Shown: positions 1 through 7,672 of the stretch, piece by piece | Position numbering within the stretch: position 1 is the first letter of the stretch | Layout of the letters: the number at the start of each line of letters is the position of its first letter | NCBI RefSeq assembly: GCF_015207265.1 | Contig: NZ_JADEXE010000033.1 | Location: 1-37,055, forward strand | Length of the DNA: 37,055 nt | Reading direction: 5' to 3' | Origin: Nodosilinea sp. LEGE 07298 | GTDB lineage: Bacteria; Cyanobacteriota; Cyanobacteriia; Phormidesmidales; Phormidesmidaceae | Made by a program: the position numbers and the translations under genes | The notes under the pieces: model-generated | Told to the model about the DNA's origin: nothing | Seen by the model: the letters and a program-made list of their open reading frames with translations, nothing else | Databases searched by the model: none

Positions 1-531
1 GCCCTGGCCCGCAAAGCCAAATTTTTGGCCACCCAGGCCCGCGACCCCGCCCCCCACTACCAGCACTCGCACCTGGGCTACAACTACCGCCTCAGCAACG
101 TGCTGGCCGGGATTGGCCGAGGGCAGCTGGCGGTGCTGGGCGAACGCGTTGCCGCCCGCCGCCGCAACTTTGCCGCCTATCACCAGGCCCTCAGCCCCCT
201 GCCGGGCCTCACCTTTATGCCCGAGGCTTACGGTACCGCCACCCGCTGGCTCACCTGCCTAACAGTAGAGGATGAGAAATTTGGCTGCGATCGCGACGCC
301 ATTCGCCTTGCCCTAGAGGCCGCCCAGATTGAGTCACGCCCGGTCTGGAAGCCTCTACACCTGCAACCTCTGTTTGCGGGCTGCGAGGTCGTAGGCGGCA
401 CCGTCGCCACCGATCTGTTTCGGCGCGGGCTGTGTTTGCCCTCGGGCTCTAGCCTGCAACCCGACCAGCTAGCACGCATCACCCAGGTCGTTACCCAGCT
501 GCACCAACCCACTTACGCCACGGTCAGCTAA
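1..531 (+). CDS. DegT/DnrJ/EryC1/StrS-family PLP aminotransferase, C-terminal part (partial)
   Basis: The frame is open from the first base, so the 5' end lies outside the window; 176 codons remain. The family uses pyridoxal phosphate to aminate nucleotide-linked keto-sugars in the cytoplasm for polysaccharide or glycan synthesis. The segment with YNYRLSNVLAGIGRGQL is the conserved family stretch after the PLP lysine, and RPVWKPLHLQPLF matches the substrate-side motif of PglE/WecE-like enzymes. The end has the usual arrangement (GLCLPSGSSL, then a short helix). The catalytic lysine itself is upstream of the window. The family is clear from the motifs; the exact sugar substrate cannot be told. 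The next gene is on the opposite strand, so this is the last gene of its transcript. Confidence 0.85.
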   Translation, partial: ALARKAKFLATQARDPAPHYQHSHLGYNYRLSNVLAGIGRGQLAVLGERVAARRRNFAAYHQALSPLPGLTFMPEAYGTATRWLTCLTVEDEKFGCDRDAIRLALEAAQIESRPVWKPLHLQPLFAGCEVVGGTVATDLFRRGLCLPSGSSLQPDQLARITQVVTQLHQPTYATVS

Positions 532-555
532 GGTCAGCCTGAGCCTGCGGCCCAG

Positions 556-753
556 CTAAAGGGCGTGGGCTTCGAGCCAGTCAAACATAGCGTTCACCTG
601 ATCGAACGTGGCCAGCCCGTACTTCCACAGCACAATCGGCAGCAGGGCGCGATCGCCCGTGTGATGCCTGACCGCCATCGCGATTGAAGCCGCAGGCAGG
701 TGCAGATCGGCTTCTAAAAACTGCTTAAACTGAGCGTCGAGCATAGTCGCCAT
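556..753 (-). CDS. DUF2949-family small protein
   Basis: A 65-residue protein with the pattern of the cyanobacterial DUF2949 family: an N-terminal helix (FKQFLEADLHLP), then AVRHHTGDRALLPIVLWKYGLATFDQVNAMFDW, partly recalled from family members. Function is unknown. A TTG at 759 and an ATG at 744 are alternatives; the ATG at 753 is chosen because GGAG lies seven bases upstream on the minus strand. It begins two bases after the stop of the upstream small gene (756-938), so the two are probably co-transcribed and translationally coupled. No signal peptide or membrane segment is seen. Confidence 0.75.
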   Translation of the reverse strand: MATMLDAQFKQFLEADLHLPAASIAMAVRHHTGDRALLPIVLWKYGLATFDQVNAMFDWLEAHAL

Positions 754-755
754 CG

Positions 756-938
756 TCAATCTCCAAAGGATTCATTGGCTACGGGTTTCCAGCCCAGCCG
801 CTCTAAAGCATCAGGGGAACCAAAGAGCGTAATGCCCTCCCCCAGAGAAACGCAGATACTCTTGCCGTCGTAGGGCTCAATTTGGCCTTTTTCTCGGCTT
901 GATTCACACTCAATCCAGGCTCCGATCTGCCATTCCAT
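756..938 (-). CDS. Small hypothetical protein upstream of the DUF2949 gene
   Basis: A 60-residue protein that I do not recognise. It starts with ATG preceded by AAGG at seven bases. The sequence (MEWQIGAWIECESS, then a basic and glycine-rich middle, then ERLGWKP) suggests a small SH3-like beta fold, but that is a guess. It has no signal peptide or hydrophobic segment. The stop codon lies two bases before the ATG of the next gene, which supports it as a real gene in a two-gene operon. Confidence 0.6.
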   Translation of the reverse strand: MEWQIGAWIECESSREKGQIEPYDGKSICVSLGEGITLFGSPDALERLGWKPVANESFGD

Positions 939-1266
939 GGGCGGCCCTTGAGTTGGGGATACGAGAGATGGGATCTACTTAACCAAGTCAGAAAAACACC
1001 CTAGCGCTGGGGCCAAAACCCAAAGGCTAGGGCTAATGACGTTTGCAACTCTGTGACTAGAGTTAGCGATTTTCTGTGAGGGACTTGTGAGGGAGCGAAA
1101 AATAGCCCCTTTTATATTGCTATGTCGCAAGATTGCTCAATAATACTTCGTGAAAAAATTGGTTTTGTTGTGTTGGATGCCCGGTAAGGATGATCTCACC
1201 CTGATTTAGTGTCTGCGGGCCACCAGCCCAATCTACCCATCCTTACCATCAATAGAATTTGGCCTG

Positions 1267-1314
1267 AGATCAACAAAGCCTCCAGGTCGTATTGACAGGA
1301 GGCTTTGTTGATCT
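1267..1314. repeat. Inverted repeat, 17-bp arms
   Basis: Arms AGATCAACAAAGCCTCC (1267-1283) and its exact complement (1298-1314) enclose a 14-base loop. A short T-run follows on the plus strand, but no plus-strand gene lies upstream, so a repeat element is as likely as a terminator. Confidence 0.7.
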
Positions 1315-1378
1315 TTAGCACTTAAAAATTGGGCTTATTTTTAGAACAATCCTAGTTATCGACCCCCGATTAGTTAAA

Positions 1379-1401
1379 GGCAAACGACCGTTTGCCCCTA
1401 C
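1379..1401. repeat. Dispersed palindrome family A, copy 1
   Basis: GGCAAACG and CGTTTGCC around AC, followed by CCTAC. It is one of five copies in the window of a GGGCAAACG-n-CGTTTGCCC element, all between genes. Confidence 0.75.
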
Positions 1402-1449
1402 GGCATGCCTATTTTGATCCAGGGTTTTGAACTCGGACTTTCTCTAAAG

Positions 1450-1487
1450 ATAGCCGTTCCCTGAGCGAAGTCGATGGGAACGGCTAT
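1450..1487. repeat. Hairpin repeat, 12-bp arms
   Basis: ATAGCCGTTCCC (1450-1461) pairs with GGGAACGGCTAT (1476-1487) across the loop TGAGCGAAGTCGAT. GTTCCCTGAGCGAAGTCGA-type sequence recurs between genes in many cyanobacteria, from memory. A T-rich run follows on the plus side. It lies just downstream of the minus-strand membrane-protein gene and may end its transcript. Confidence 0.65.
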
Positions 1488-1537
1488 GGTTGTTTTTATT
1501 GTTGGGGTTGCTGCGCTAGCGGCATGGACGATTGGTA

Positions 1538-2071
1538 TTAGATGTCTTCAGCTTGGCTAAAGTCACGATAAAATAAGCTCAGCAGAGCGCCGCAGCCCAG
1601 CAGTTTCAGCACTTCCAAACCAAAGTACAGGCCGTGCATTTGATCCATGGCAGCCGGTACGGCGGGGACGGTCGCAAAGGGGTCTAAGGATACGCCTAGT
1701 GCGCCCATCGCCGGGGCGATCGCATAGGTGAGCACCAGGGTAATGGCCAGTAGCACCACCGCAATTTCGGTAGCCCAGCGACTGCGGAAGCCGCTGGCAA
1801 TGACATCTTGCTCACGACGAGCCTGGCGGGCCACCAGCAGCCCGGTGAGAATGACACCCACGCACAACAGCTCCAGTCGGTTATACACCCAAAACATGGC
1901 GTAGCCAGTAGGGCCAAAGTCGGGTTGGTTCATCATGCCGCCGACAAATAGCCCAGGCATAATCACAAAATCCATCAGCAGGCTACCGCTGAACCAGAAC
2001 ATGAGCGCAAACAACACCGCCCCGACCCAGCGGGTGGGCCTAGCGACGGTGGGGTGAGATAACGTATTCAT
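1538..2071 (-). CDS. Four-helix integral membrane protein, DUF4149-like
   Basis: A 177-residue protein with four hydrophobic segments: about residues 14-42 (AVLFALMFWFSGSLLMDFVIM), 58-78 (YNRLELLCVGVILTGLLV), 95-115 (EIAVVLLAITLVLTYAIA) and 147-168 (FGLEVLKLLGCGALLSLFY). Helix 1 ending in a FxxMP turn and a polar helix-4 entry resemble DUF4149/TMEM205-type proteins; this is a weak match from memory. The open frame extends to 2137, but the ATG at 2071 is preferred: AAGG lies nine bases before it, and the extra 22 residues do not look like family sequence. It stands alone, and function is unknown. Confidence 0.7.
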   Translation of the reverse strand: MNTLSHPTVARPTRWVGAVLFALMFWFSGSLLMDFVIMPGLFVGGMMNQPDFGPTGYAMFWVYNRLELLCVGVILTGLLVARQARREQDVIASGFRSRWATEIAVVLLAITLVLTYAIAPAMGALGVSLDPFATVPAVPAAMDQMHGLYFGLEVLKLLGCGALLSLFYRDFSQAEDI

Positions 2072-2634
2072 TGATGTATGCCTTGTGAACTGTAAAATAG
2101 CAAAGCGCCAGATTGGGAAACGGCTGTTTAGCTGCATTCCTTATTTATCAATGTTTTCAGCCTAGCGAACTTTACGAGCTGCCGATGTGAACTATTCTTT
2201 CGGCACCGGGTGTTTTGGCATCCTCGTTACATTGCAATACAGAGGCTAAAGCCATTGCAGAAGCGAGGCCCGAGGCGATCGCAGGGGGTAATCAATCCTT
2301 CTAAGCGCGAAAAAACGTAATTTCCTGTTACAGACGGTAATGCTCTGACAATCGAGCTAAGGAGTTCTCTATGAGGGCAAACAACATGAGGGCAAACAAC
2401 CGTTTGCCCCTACCGAAGAATTTCACATTAAATAAATCCACATTCCTAAACACAGGATTGAGGAAACATTAGATTGCCAGATCACCGCTTGGCCGCTCAG
2501 CGTTGATCTCCCCAAATTCAATGGGGCAGCATCGTAGTCTGTGGCACAAAGCTAACGCCAGTCCTAACCTAGGGTGAAGGCGCACCGGGAGCTAATGGTC
2601 CTAATGCAGCCGTTATGGGTGAGGATTGGGTTTG
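2072..2634. other. Intergenic region upstream of the amidase gene
   Basis: No coding frame is supported. It contains a family A palindrome with a duplicated left half (2371-2413). The promoters of the divergent membrane-protein and amidase genes must lie here; no clear -35/-10 pair stands out. Confidence 0.5.
2371..2413. repeat. Dispersed palindrome family A, copy 2, with duplicated left half
   Basis: ATGAGGGCAAACAAC occurs twice in tandem (2371-2385 and 2386-2400), followed by CGTTTGCCCCTAC. The second unit with its right half forms the usual GGGCAAAC/GTTTGCCC palindrome (2390-2409). Confidence 0.8.
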
Positions 2635-4251
2635 ATGGGAAATTTTAGAGGCGCAGCACTGCTGGCCATCATGGCAACCTTGGGCAGCGGCGTTGCTCCG
2701 GCACTGGCGGAAACGTTTCAGCTACAGGAAGCTACCATTGCTGACATTCAAGCTGCTATGGCGGCAGACGCCCTGACCTCCGTTGAGCTGGTGCAGCTTT
2801 ACCTCAACCGCATTGAGGCCTACGACGATCAAGGCCCCGCCCTCAATGCTCTAATTACGGTGAACCCTGAGGCCCTAGCGATCGCCGCCGAGATGGATGC
2901 CGATCGCCTGGCGGGGGAGATCCTCGGCCCGCTCCACGGCATTCCGATTATTCTTAAAGACAATTACAACACGGCAGATCTGCCCACTACCGCTGGTTCT
3001 GCGGTGCTGGCCGAGGCTCAACCGTCCGAAGATGCTTTTGTGGTACAGCAGCTGCGGGCCGCTGGAGCAATTATTTTGGCCAAGGCCAACATGAGCGAGT
3101 TTGCCGCCTCCTACGGACGGTTGGGCTATAGCTCTCAAGGCGGGCTAACCCTCAACCCCTACAACCTCGGTCGCAATGCCTCGGGCTCTAGCAGCGGCAC
3201 GGCAGCGGCGATTGCGGCCAACTTTGCGGTGCTGGGCACGGGCAGCGATACGGCTGGCTCCATTCGAGGGCCGTCGGCGGTGACGGGGTTGGTCGGCATT
3301 AAGCCCACCCTGGGGTTGACCAGTCGGTCGGGCATTGTGCCGCTGACGCTATCGTTTGATGTGGCTGGCCCGATGGCACGCACGGTTACCGATGCAGCGA
3401 TCGCGCTAGGGGCCATGGCTGCTCCCGACGAGGCCGACCCCGTCACCCTGGCTCCGATGGCCCCTGCCATTGACGACTACACTCAGTTTTTAGATGTAGA
3501 GGCGCTGAGCGGGGTTCGCATTGGCCTGGTGCAAAACTTTAGGGGAGGCAACGCCGAGGTCGATGCGCTGAGTGAGGCGGCGATCGCCCAGCTCGAAGCC
3601 CTAGGTGCCACCGTGGTACCAATCGATTTGCCCGAGGCCTTAGAGTCTCCCTGGAACTACATGTCTCCCGCCTGGGATAACGAATTTAAGCCCCAGATTG
3701 AGGCCTACCTGGCAACGCTGCCCGATCGCTTTCCCCAAAACCTGACGGCGCTGATTGAAGCTAGTCAGGCCCCTGCGATCGCAGAGTCGGCTACCCCGGT
3801 CAACCCCGGTCGCTTGGAAAGTCTAGAAGCTGCGATCGAAACCCCTGGCCTGGCCGACCCAGCTCTGTTGTACAACCTCTCCCATCAGCTACCCATGGTG
3901 CGGCAGGTGTTGCTAGAGACAATGGCTGCCAACAATGTAGAGGCTCTGGTCTACCCCACCATGGCCTGTCCGGCCAGCCCCATTTACACCATCGAGGACG
4001 ACTCTAGCTACGTGTGTAGTGCCGCCGACCCCTACGACGCCGGGTATCTAGCCAATCTCTCTGGCTTCCCCGATATCACCGTGCCCATGGGGTATACCGA
4101 GGCGGGGCTGCCCATTGGCCTTTCGTTTATGGCCGAGGCCTATAGCGAGCCAAAGCTGCTGGGGTTTGCCTACGCCTACGAGCAGGCCAGTACCGTGCGA
4201 TCTTCCCCCACCGCAACGCCAGCCCTGCCCGGTGAAACCATCCAATATTAG
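2635..4251 (+). CDS. Exported amidase (amidase signature family)
   Basis: A 538-residue amidase-signature enzyme that hydrolyses amide bonds, releasing ammonia or an amine. A signal peptide is seen at residues 1-25 (hydrophobic core, cleavage after APALA), so it acts in the periplasm or outside. The Ser-cisSer-Lys triad is present: Lys108 in IPIILKDN, the cis-Ser near 186 in NASGSSSGTAAA, and nucleophile Ser209 in GSDTAGSIRGPSA. Length is normal for GatA-like amidases (about 450-550), but the signal peptide and lack of gatB/gatC neighbours argue against the tRNA amidotransferase subunit. The frame allows TTG at 2626; ATG at 2635 is chosen because GAGGA lies nine bases upstream. Substrate is unknown; peptide amides or nitrogen-rich metabolites are possible. 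A monocistronic gene. Confidence 0.88.
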   Translation: MGNFRGAALLAIMATLGSGVAPALAETFQLQEATIADIQAAMAADALTSVELVQLYLNRIEAYDDQGPALNALITVNPEALAIAAEMDADRLAGEILGPLHGIPIILKDNYNTADLPTTAGSAVLAEAQPSEDAFVVQQLRAAGAIILAKANMSEFAASYGRLGYSSQGGLTLNPYNLGRNASGSSSGTAAAIAANFAVLGTGSDTAGSIRGPSAVTGLVGIKPTLGLTSRSGIVPLTLSFDVAGPMARTVTDAAIALGAMAAPDEADPVTLAPMAPAIDDYTQFLDVEALSGVRIGLVQNFRGGNAEVDALSEAAIAQLEALGATVVPIDLPEALESPWNYMSPAWDNEFKPQIEAYLATLPDRFPQNLTALIEASQAPAIAESATPVNPGRLESLEAAIETPGLADPALLYNLSHQLPMVRQVLLETMAANNVEALVYPTMACPASPIYTIEDDSSYVCSAADPYDAGYLANLSGFPDITVPMGYTEAGLPIGLSFMAEAYSEPKLLGFAYAYEQASTVRSSPTATPALPGETIQY

Positions 4252-4408
4252 GAAAAACCTGGATCAAAATCTCGGGGTCAATGGCCGTTTTTGCCGTCGT
4301 CAAGATTAGGTTAAGCTCAGATTTAATTAGATCTAAACAATGGCTCTGAATCTAAAACTGATCTTTTCTAATCCACAAGCTGGTGCCATACTTTGAGTAG
4401 CAACCGCC

Positions 4409-4438
4409 AGTCTAGTTAGAACATTTCCTAACTAGACT
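4409..4438. terminator. Hairpin between convergent amidase and YeiH-like genes
   Basis: AGTCTAGTTAG (4409-4419) pairs exactly with CTAACTAGACT (4428-4438) over an 8-base loop. It lies between two convergent genes, so a bidirectional terminator is likely. There is no strong T-run on either side. Confidence 0.5.
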
Positions 4439-4456
4439 ACGCTCAATCAGCTGCCC

Positions 4457-5509
4457 CTAAATTCCAAGCTGACCGAGGCCAATCATCAATAGGCTAGCGA
4501 TCGCTAGAAATAGCCAAGATAACCCAGCCAGATAAATTGGCTTAATGCCCAGCTGGGTTAGGTTCGATACATTTGTTTCCAGCCCCATGGCCACCAGAGA
4601 CATGCAGAGCAACCACTGATTACCGCTCAGGACCATCGCCTTCAGCGGCTCCGCGACCAGGTTAAAGCTGTTGACAATGACCAAAAGGCCAAAAAAGATC
4701 ACAAACCAGGGCATGGGAATCGTCGTCTGGTTTTGACGATTTGCGCGACTGGTTTGCCAGCCCAGGCTAACCATGATCGGTACCACCAGCAGCACCCGCG
4801 AGAGTTTGGTCACCGTGGCCAATTCACCGCTAATGTCTCCTTTTTGAAAAGCGGTGGCCAGCACCTGGGCCACCTCGTGTACCGAGGCCCCGCACCACAG
4901 GCCAAAGGCCTGGGGGCTGAGCTGTAGCAGGCTGCCCAACAGTGGATAAGTCAGCATAGCCAGGGTGCCAAAGCCGGTGATAGTGGCGATCGCATAGGTC
5001 ATGTCTTCCTCAGAGCCTTCCACAACGGTGTTGGTCGCCACCACCGCCGAAGCCCCGCAGATCGATGTACCCGCCGCAATCAGCTGAGTCAGGCGGGGGT
5101 TAACGCCCAGCCGCTGCCCCAGCCAGCAGGTCAGGTAAAAGGTGCTGAGGGTACCGATGGTCACCATCCCCAGCCCCCAGGGGCCTACGGCCATGACTCC
5201 TGCCCAGCTCAGCCGCAGCCCCAGCAAAATCACCGCCAGCCGCAGCACTCGCTTCATGGCAAATTTGATGCCGGGGCGATAGGTGACAGGCACTGTGCCC
5301 CACTGCCGCCAACCAATCCCGAGGAGCACAGCGATCAGCAGTGGGTTGAGGGTTTCTAAGCCAATTATCCGACCCAAACCAATGGCGATTCCAGCCATCA
5401 GGATCGTGAGCAGCAGCCCTGGCAAAATTGATAGGCTCTGAGTCTTCCAGTCACTCGAAGCCAGACCAAGGGTAGACGCCCCTTGATCAGATTTAGTTGA
5501 TAGTTTCAT
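4457..5509 (-). CDS. YeiH-like putative sulfate/sulfite exporter (UPF0324)
   Basis: A 350-residue polytopic membrane protein of the YeiH/UPF0324 family (often annotated putative sulfate exporter). The family core is seen: AAGTSICGASAVVATNTVV, followed by EEDMTYAIATITGFGTLAM and LWCGASVHEVAQVLATAF. About ten hydrophobic segments span residues 28-345. The start at 5509 has AAGG nine bases upstream. The gene lies 28 bases after a TauE/SafE-type exporter gene on the same strand, so the two are probably one transcript. Known members have been linked to sulfonate or sulfur-compound metabolism; the transported ion is an inference from family and neighbours. Confidence 0.85.
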   Translation of the reverse strand: MKLSTKSDQGASTLGLASSDWKTQSLSILPGLLLTILMAGIAIGLGRIIGLETLNPLLIAVLLGIGWRQWGTVPVTYRPGIKFAMKRVLRLAVILLGLRLSWAGVMAVGPWGLGMVTIGTLSTFYLTCWLGQRLGVNPRLTQLIAAGTSICGASAVVATNTVVEGSEEDMTYAIATITGFGTLAMLTYPLLGSLLQLSPQAFGLWCGASVHEVAQVLATAFQKGDISGELATVTKLSRVLLVVPIMVSLGWQTSRANRQNQTTIPMPWFVIFFGLLVIVNSFNLVAEPLKAMVLSGNQWLLCMSLVAMGLETNVSNLTQLGIKPIYLAGLSWLFLAIASLLMIGLGQLGI

Positions 5510-5537
5510 GGTTTAAAACCTTTTTATAAGGTGGATA

Positions 5538-6260
5538 TCAGGCCACCAGCGCCAGCAGGGCCACCGTCAACAACAGACCAATCACAAAGCGGCGAAAGAG
5601 AACTTCATCCACCCGCTTAAAGCACAGCTGCCCCAGCAGCTGCCCCAGTAAAAAAGCTGGCAACAAGCGGATGAATAGGCCTCCCACCGCTACCGATATC
5701 AAGCCGCTAGCCCAGTAAGAACCTAGGGCAATGACCTGGATGAGCGCAAAAAATACGATAAAGTTGGCCCGGTTGGCGGCTGCCAAGTTGCGGCTAGACA
5801 TTTGGTAGAGCACGATGGGAGGCCCACCAATGCCTGCCAGGCCGGTCAAAAAACCACTCAGGGCACCAACCCCCGAGGTCAAGACCAGGGGGGGATGGGT
5901 GTAGCGGCCTTTGCCGCTCAACAGCAGCAGCACGAACCCTAAAATTAGCCCGCCGATGATGCGCCGCAGCAGGGTTGGATCGAGCAGCGCCAGAAAGTGT
6001 GCTCCCACCGGCACCATCACCACGGCGCTGACCACCAAAGGCAACACCTGCTGCCACTTGGTCTTTTGCACAGCTCCGGGTACTATCCCAGCCCCAGCCG
6101 TCATATCGATCAGGAGAATGGTCGCTACCGCCAGCTGCGGATTGAACAGCAGACTCAGCGCAGGAGCAAGAATCAACCCTGAGCCAAAGCCAGAGAAACC
6201 TCGGGTAAAGCCTGCGATCGCCACTACCCCCAGGCTGATAAGCCACATGCTGATGTCCAT
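5538..6260 (-). CDS. TauE/SafE-family sulfite/anion exporter
   Basis: A 240-residue inner-membrane protein with two homologous halves and about eight helices. The TauE/SafE signature is seen near the N-terminus (GFTRGFSGFGSGLILAPALS) and again in the second half (LSGFLTGLAGIGGPPIVLY). Family members export sulfite, sulfoacetate or related anions, for example after sulfonate breakdown. The frame starts at 6287, but a strong GGAGG lies seven bases before the ATG at 6260, so translation most likely begins there. It is the upstream gene of a pair with the YeiH-like gene. The 317-base gap to the Mrp gene above holds repeats, so transcription may or may not continue from the AprA-like operon. Confidence 0.85.
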   Translation of the reverse strand: MDISMWLISLGVVAIAGFTRGFSGFGSGLILAPALSLLFNPQLAVATILLIDMTAGAGIVPGAVQKTKWQQVLPLVVSAVVMVPVGAHFLALLDPTLLRRIIGGLILGFVLLLLSGKGRYTHPPLVLTSGVGALSGFLTGLAGIGGPPIVLYQMSSRNLAAANRANFIVFFALIQVIALGSYWASGLISVAVGGLFIRLLPAFLLGQLLGQLCFKRVDEVLFRRFVIGLLLTVALLALVA

Positions 6261-6447
6261 AGGGGTGCCTCCTGCCAGTGCAAACATTAGAAAAGGATCC
6301 CCTGATTGACCGGGTTAAGTCAGGAGTGAGGTATCGGCGGGGATCCGGAAGAGTGGATGGGTGGGCGGGTGGATAGGTGGGCGAGTGGATGTGTGGATGT
6401 GTGGACCAAATTCATTCGGCTAACCTAATTCACAAAGAGATCGTTTT

Positions 6448-6470
6448 GTAGGGGCAAACGGCGTTTGCCC
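6448..6470. repeat. Dispersed palindrome family A, copy 3
   Basis: GTAGGGGCAAACG followed by GCGTTTGCCC. The GGGCAAACG/CGTTTGCCC arms are exact around one G. Confidence 0.8.
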
Positions 6471-6506
6471 TGATCAACTCTAGGTGAATGGCATTGATTT
6501 AACGCT

Positions 6507-6527
6507 GGTGGGCGGTGCCCACCCTAC
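6507..6527. repeat. Dispersed palindrome family B, copy 1
   Basis: GGTGGGC and GCCCACC around a short centre, followed by CTAC. It is one of five copies of this GGTGGGCanTGCCCACCCTAC element. Confidence 0.8.
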
Positions 6528-6541
6528 GGTAGATCTAGGTA

Positions 6542-6560
6542 GGTGCAAACGGCGTTTGCC
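6542..6560. repeat. Dispersed palindrome family A, copy 4
   Basis: GCAAACG/CGTTTGC arms around one G; the outer bases are less conserved than in the other copies. Confidence 0.75.
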
Positions 6561-6577
6561 TGAACACCCTCGGGTTA

Positions 6578-7672
6578 TCAACAAACGGCTGTCAACTCCA
6601 CCGTTGCCACGCCAAAGGTCGCATTCAGGCCCGAGGCAATTTGCCCAAAGATCTGACTCAGGGGGGCATCGGGCAGCTTCATGGGCAGGGGCACGCCCAC
6701 ATCCCCCTGTTCACAAATGCGGGGGTCGATGGGCACCTGACCCCACAGCGGCACCGAGAGTTCGGTGGCGATCTGGGCACCGCCGCCGCTGCCGAAGATC
6801 GGTGTGGGTTCGCCGCAGTGGCCGCAGAGCAGGTAGCTCATATTTTCCACTAGACCCAGCACCGGCACTCCCACCTGGCGGAACATGTACACGCTGCGGC
6901 GCACGTCGGAGACGGCCACCTGCTGCGGTGTGGTCACCATCACCACGCCGCAAATGGGGCTTTCTTGCACGATGGTGATCTGGGCATCGCCAGTGCCGGG
7001 GGGCAGGTCGATCAGCAGGTAGTCCAATTCGCCCCAGTCCACCTCGTGGAGAAACTGGGTGAGAATCTTGTGCATCACCGGGCCGCGCCAGGCCAGGGGG
7101 TGATCGCCTTTGGCCAGTAGACCGACCGACATCAGCTTGATGCCGTGGGCCTCTAGGGGCACAAACCGCTGGCCCTCGGGGGTGTCGATGATGCGCACAT
7201 CGCACTGGCCCAAACCCAGCATTTGGGGCACGTTGGGGCCGTAGATGTCGGCATCGAGCAGACCCACCTTGGCTCCGGTTTTGGCCAGGGCCGCCGCCAG
7301 ATTGACGGCGGTGGTCGATTTACCAACGCCACCCTTGCCGCTCGATACCGCCAGGGTGGTGCGCACCCCAGGAATGGTGCAGAGCTGGGCGTAGGCTTTT
7401 TTGCACCAGGGCAGCTGGCTTAGGGTTTCTTGCACCTGATCTTGCAGGGCGAGCTGATGGCGGCCCACGTAGAGCCGCAGATAGATGTGGTCGCCCACCA
7501 CTTGCAGGTTGCGCACCATGCCCAGGCTGACTAGATCATTGCCCAGGGTTGGCTCGCGCAGGGTTTTGAGCTGAGCGATAACTTCGGCTTTGCGGGCGAT
7601 CGCCTCAGCACTGGGAGCCACTTCAGGGGGGGCCTCAGCAGCGCGATGAAACGGGGAAGTATGGCTAGACAT
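6578..7672 (-). CDS. Mrp/NBP35-family Fe-S carrier ATPase
   Basis: A 364-residue P-loop ATPase of the Mrp/ApbC/NBP35 family, which binds and transfers [4Fe-4S] clusters to apoproteins in the cytoplasm. An N-terminal MIP18/DUF59-like domain (about 25-105, DLVSLGMVRNLQV) is followed by the deviant Walker A GKGGVGKST (112-120), LLDADIYGPNVPQMLG, IDLPPGTGD (221-229) and the dimer-bridging CGHC (Cys283, Cys286). The frame extends to 7828, but that part overlaps the HEAT gene; the ATG at 7672 overlaps the HEAT stop by eight bases, which implies translational coupling. Its place in an operon with an AprB-like ferredoxin suggests a dedicated cluster-loading role, an inference. It may also be the cell's general Mrp. 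Confidence 0.88.
   Translation of the reverse strand: MSSHTSPFHRAAEAPPEVAPSAEAIARKAEVIAQLKTLREPTLGNDLVSLGMVRNLQVVGDHIYLRLYVGRHQLALQDQVQETLSQLPWCKKAYAQLCTIPGVRTTLAVSSGKGGVGKSTTAVNLAAALAKTGAKVGLLDADIYGPNVPQMLGLGQCDVRIIDTPEGQRFVPLEAHGIKLMSVGLLAKGDHPLAWRGPVMHKILTQFLHEVDWGELDYLLIDLPPGTGDAQITIVQESPICGVVMVTTPQQVAVSDVRRSVYMFRQVGVPVLGLVENMSYLLCGHCGEPTPIFGSGGGAQIATELSVPLWGQVPIDPRICEQGDVGVPLPMKLPDAPLSQIFGQIASGLNATFGVATVELTAVC

Larger units (their letters stand above)
939..1537. other. Intergenic region with three inverted repeats, no gene seen
   Basis: No convincing coding frame in about 600 bases. It holds a 17-bp-arm inverted repeat (1267-1314), a short copy of the GGCAAACG palindrome family (1379-1401) and a 12-bp-arm hairpin (1450-1487), listed separately. 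The first part (960-1260) is AT-rich and probably holds the promoter of the two-gene operon below 938. Confidence 0.6.
6261..6577. other. Repeat-rich intergenic region between the exporter pair and the Mrp gene
   Basis: No gene is seen. From 6352 to 6405 there is a degenerate tandem run of GTGGAT/GTGGGC-type 8-mers. Then follow a family A palindrome (6448-6470), a family B palindrome (6507-6527) and a second family A palindrome (6542-6560). This density of repeats is the highest in the window. Confidence 0.7.

Noticed and set aside
6352-6405. GTGGAT/GTGGGC-rich run as a regulatory array
   Set aside because: The units are degenerate and irregular; it looks like low-complexity slippage among other repeats.
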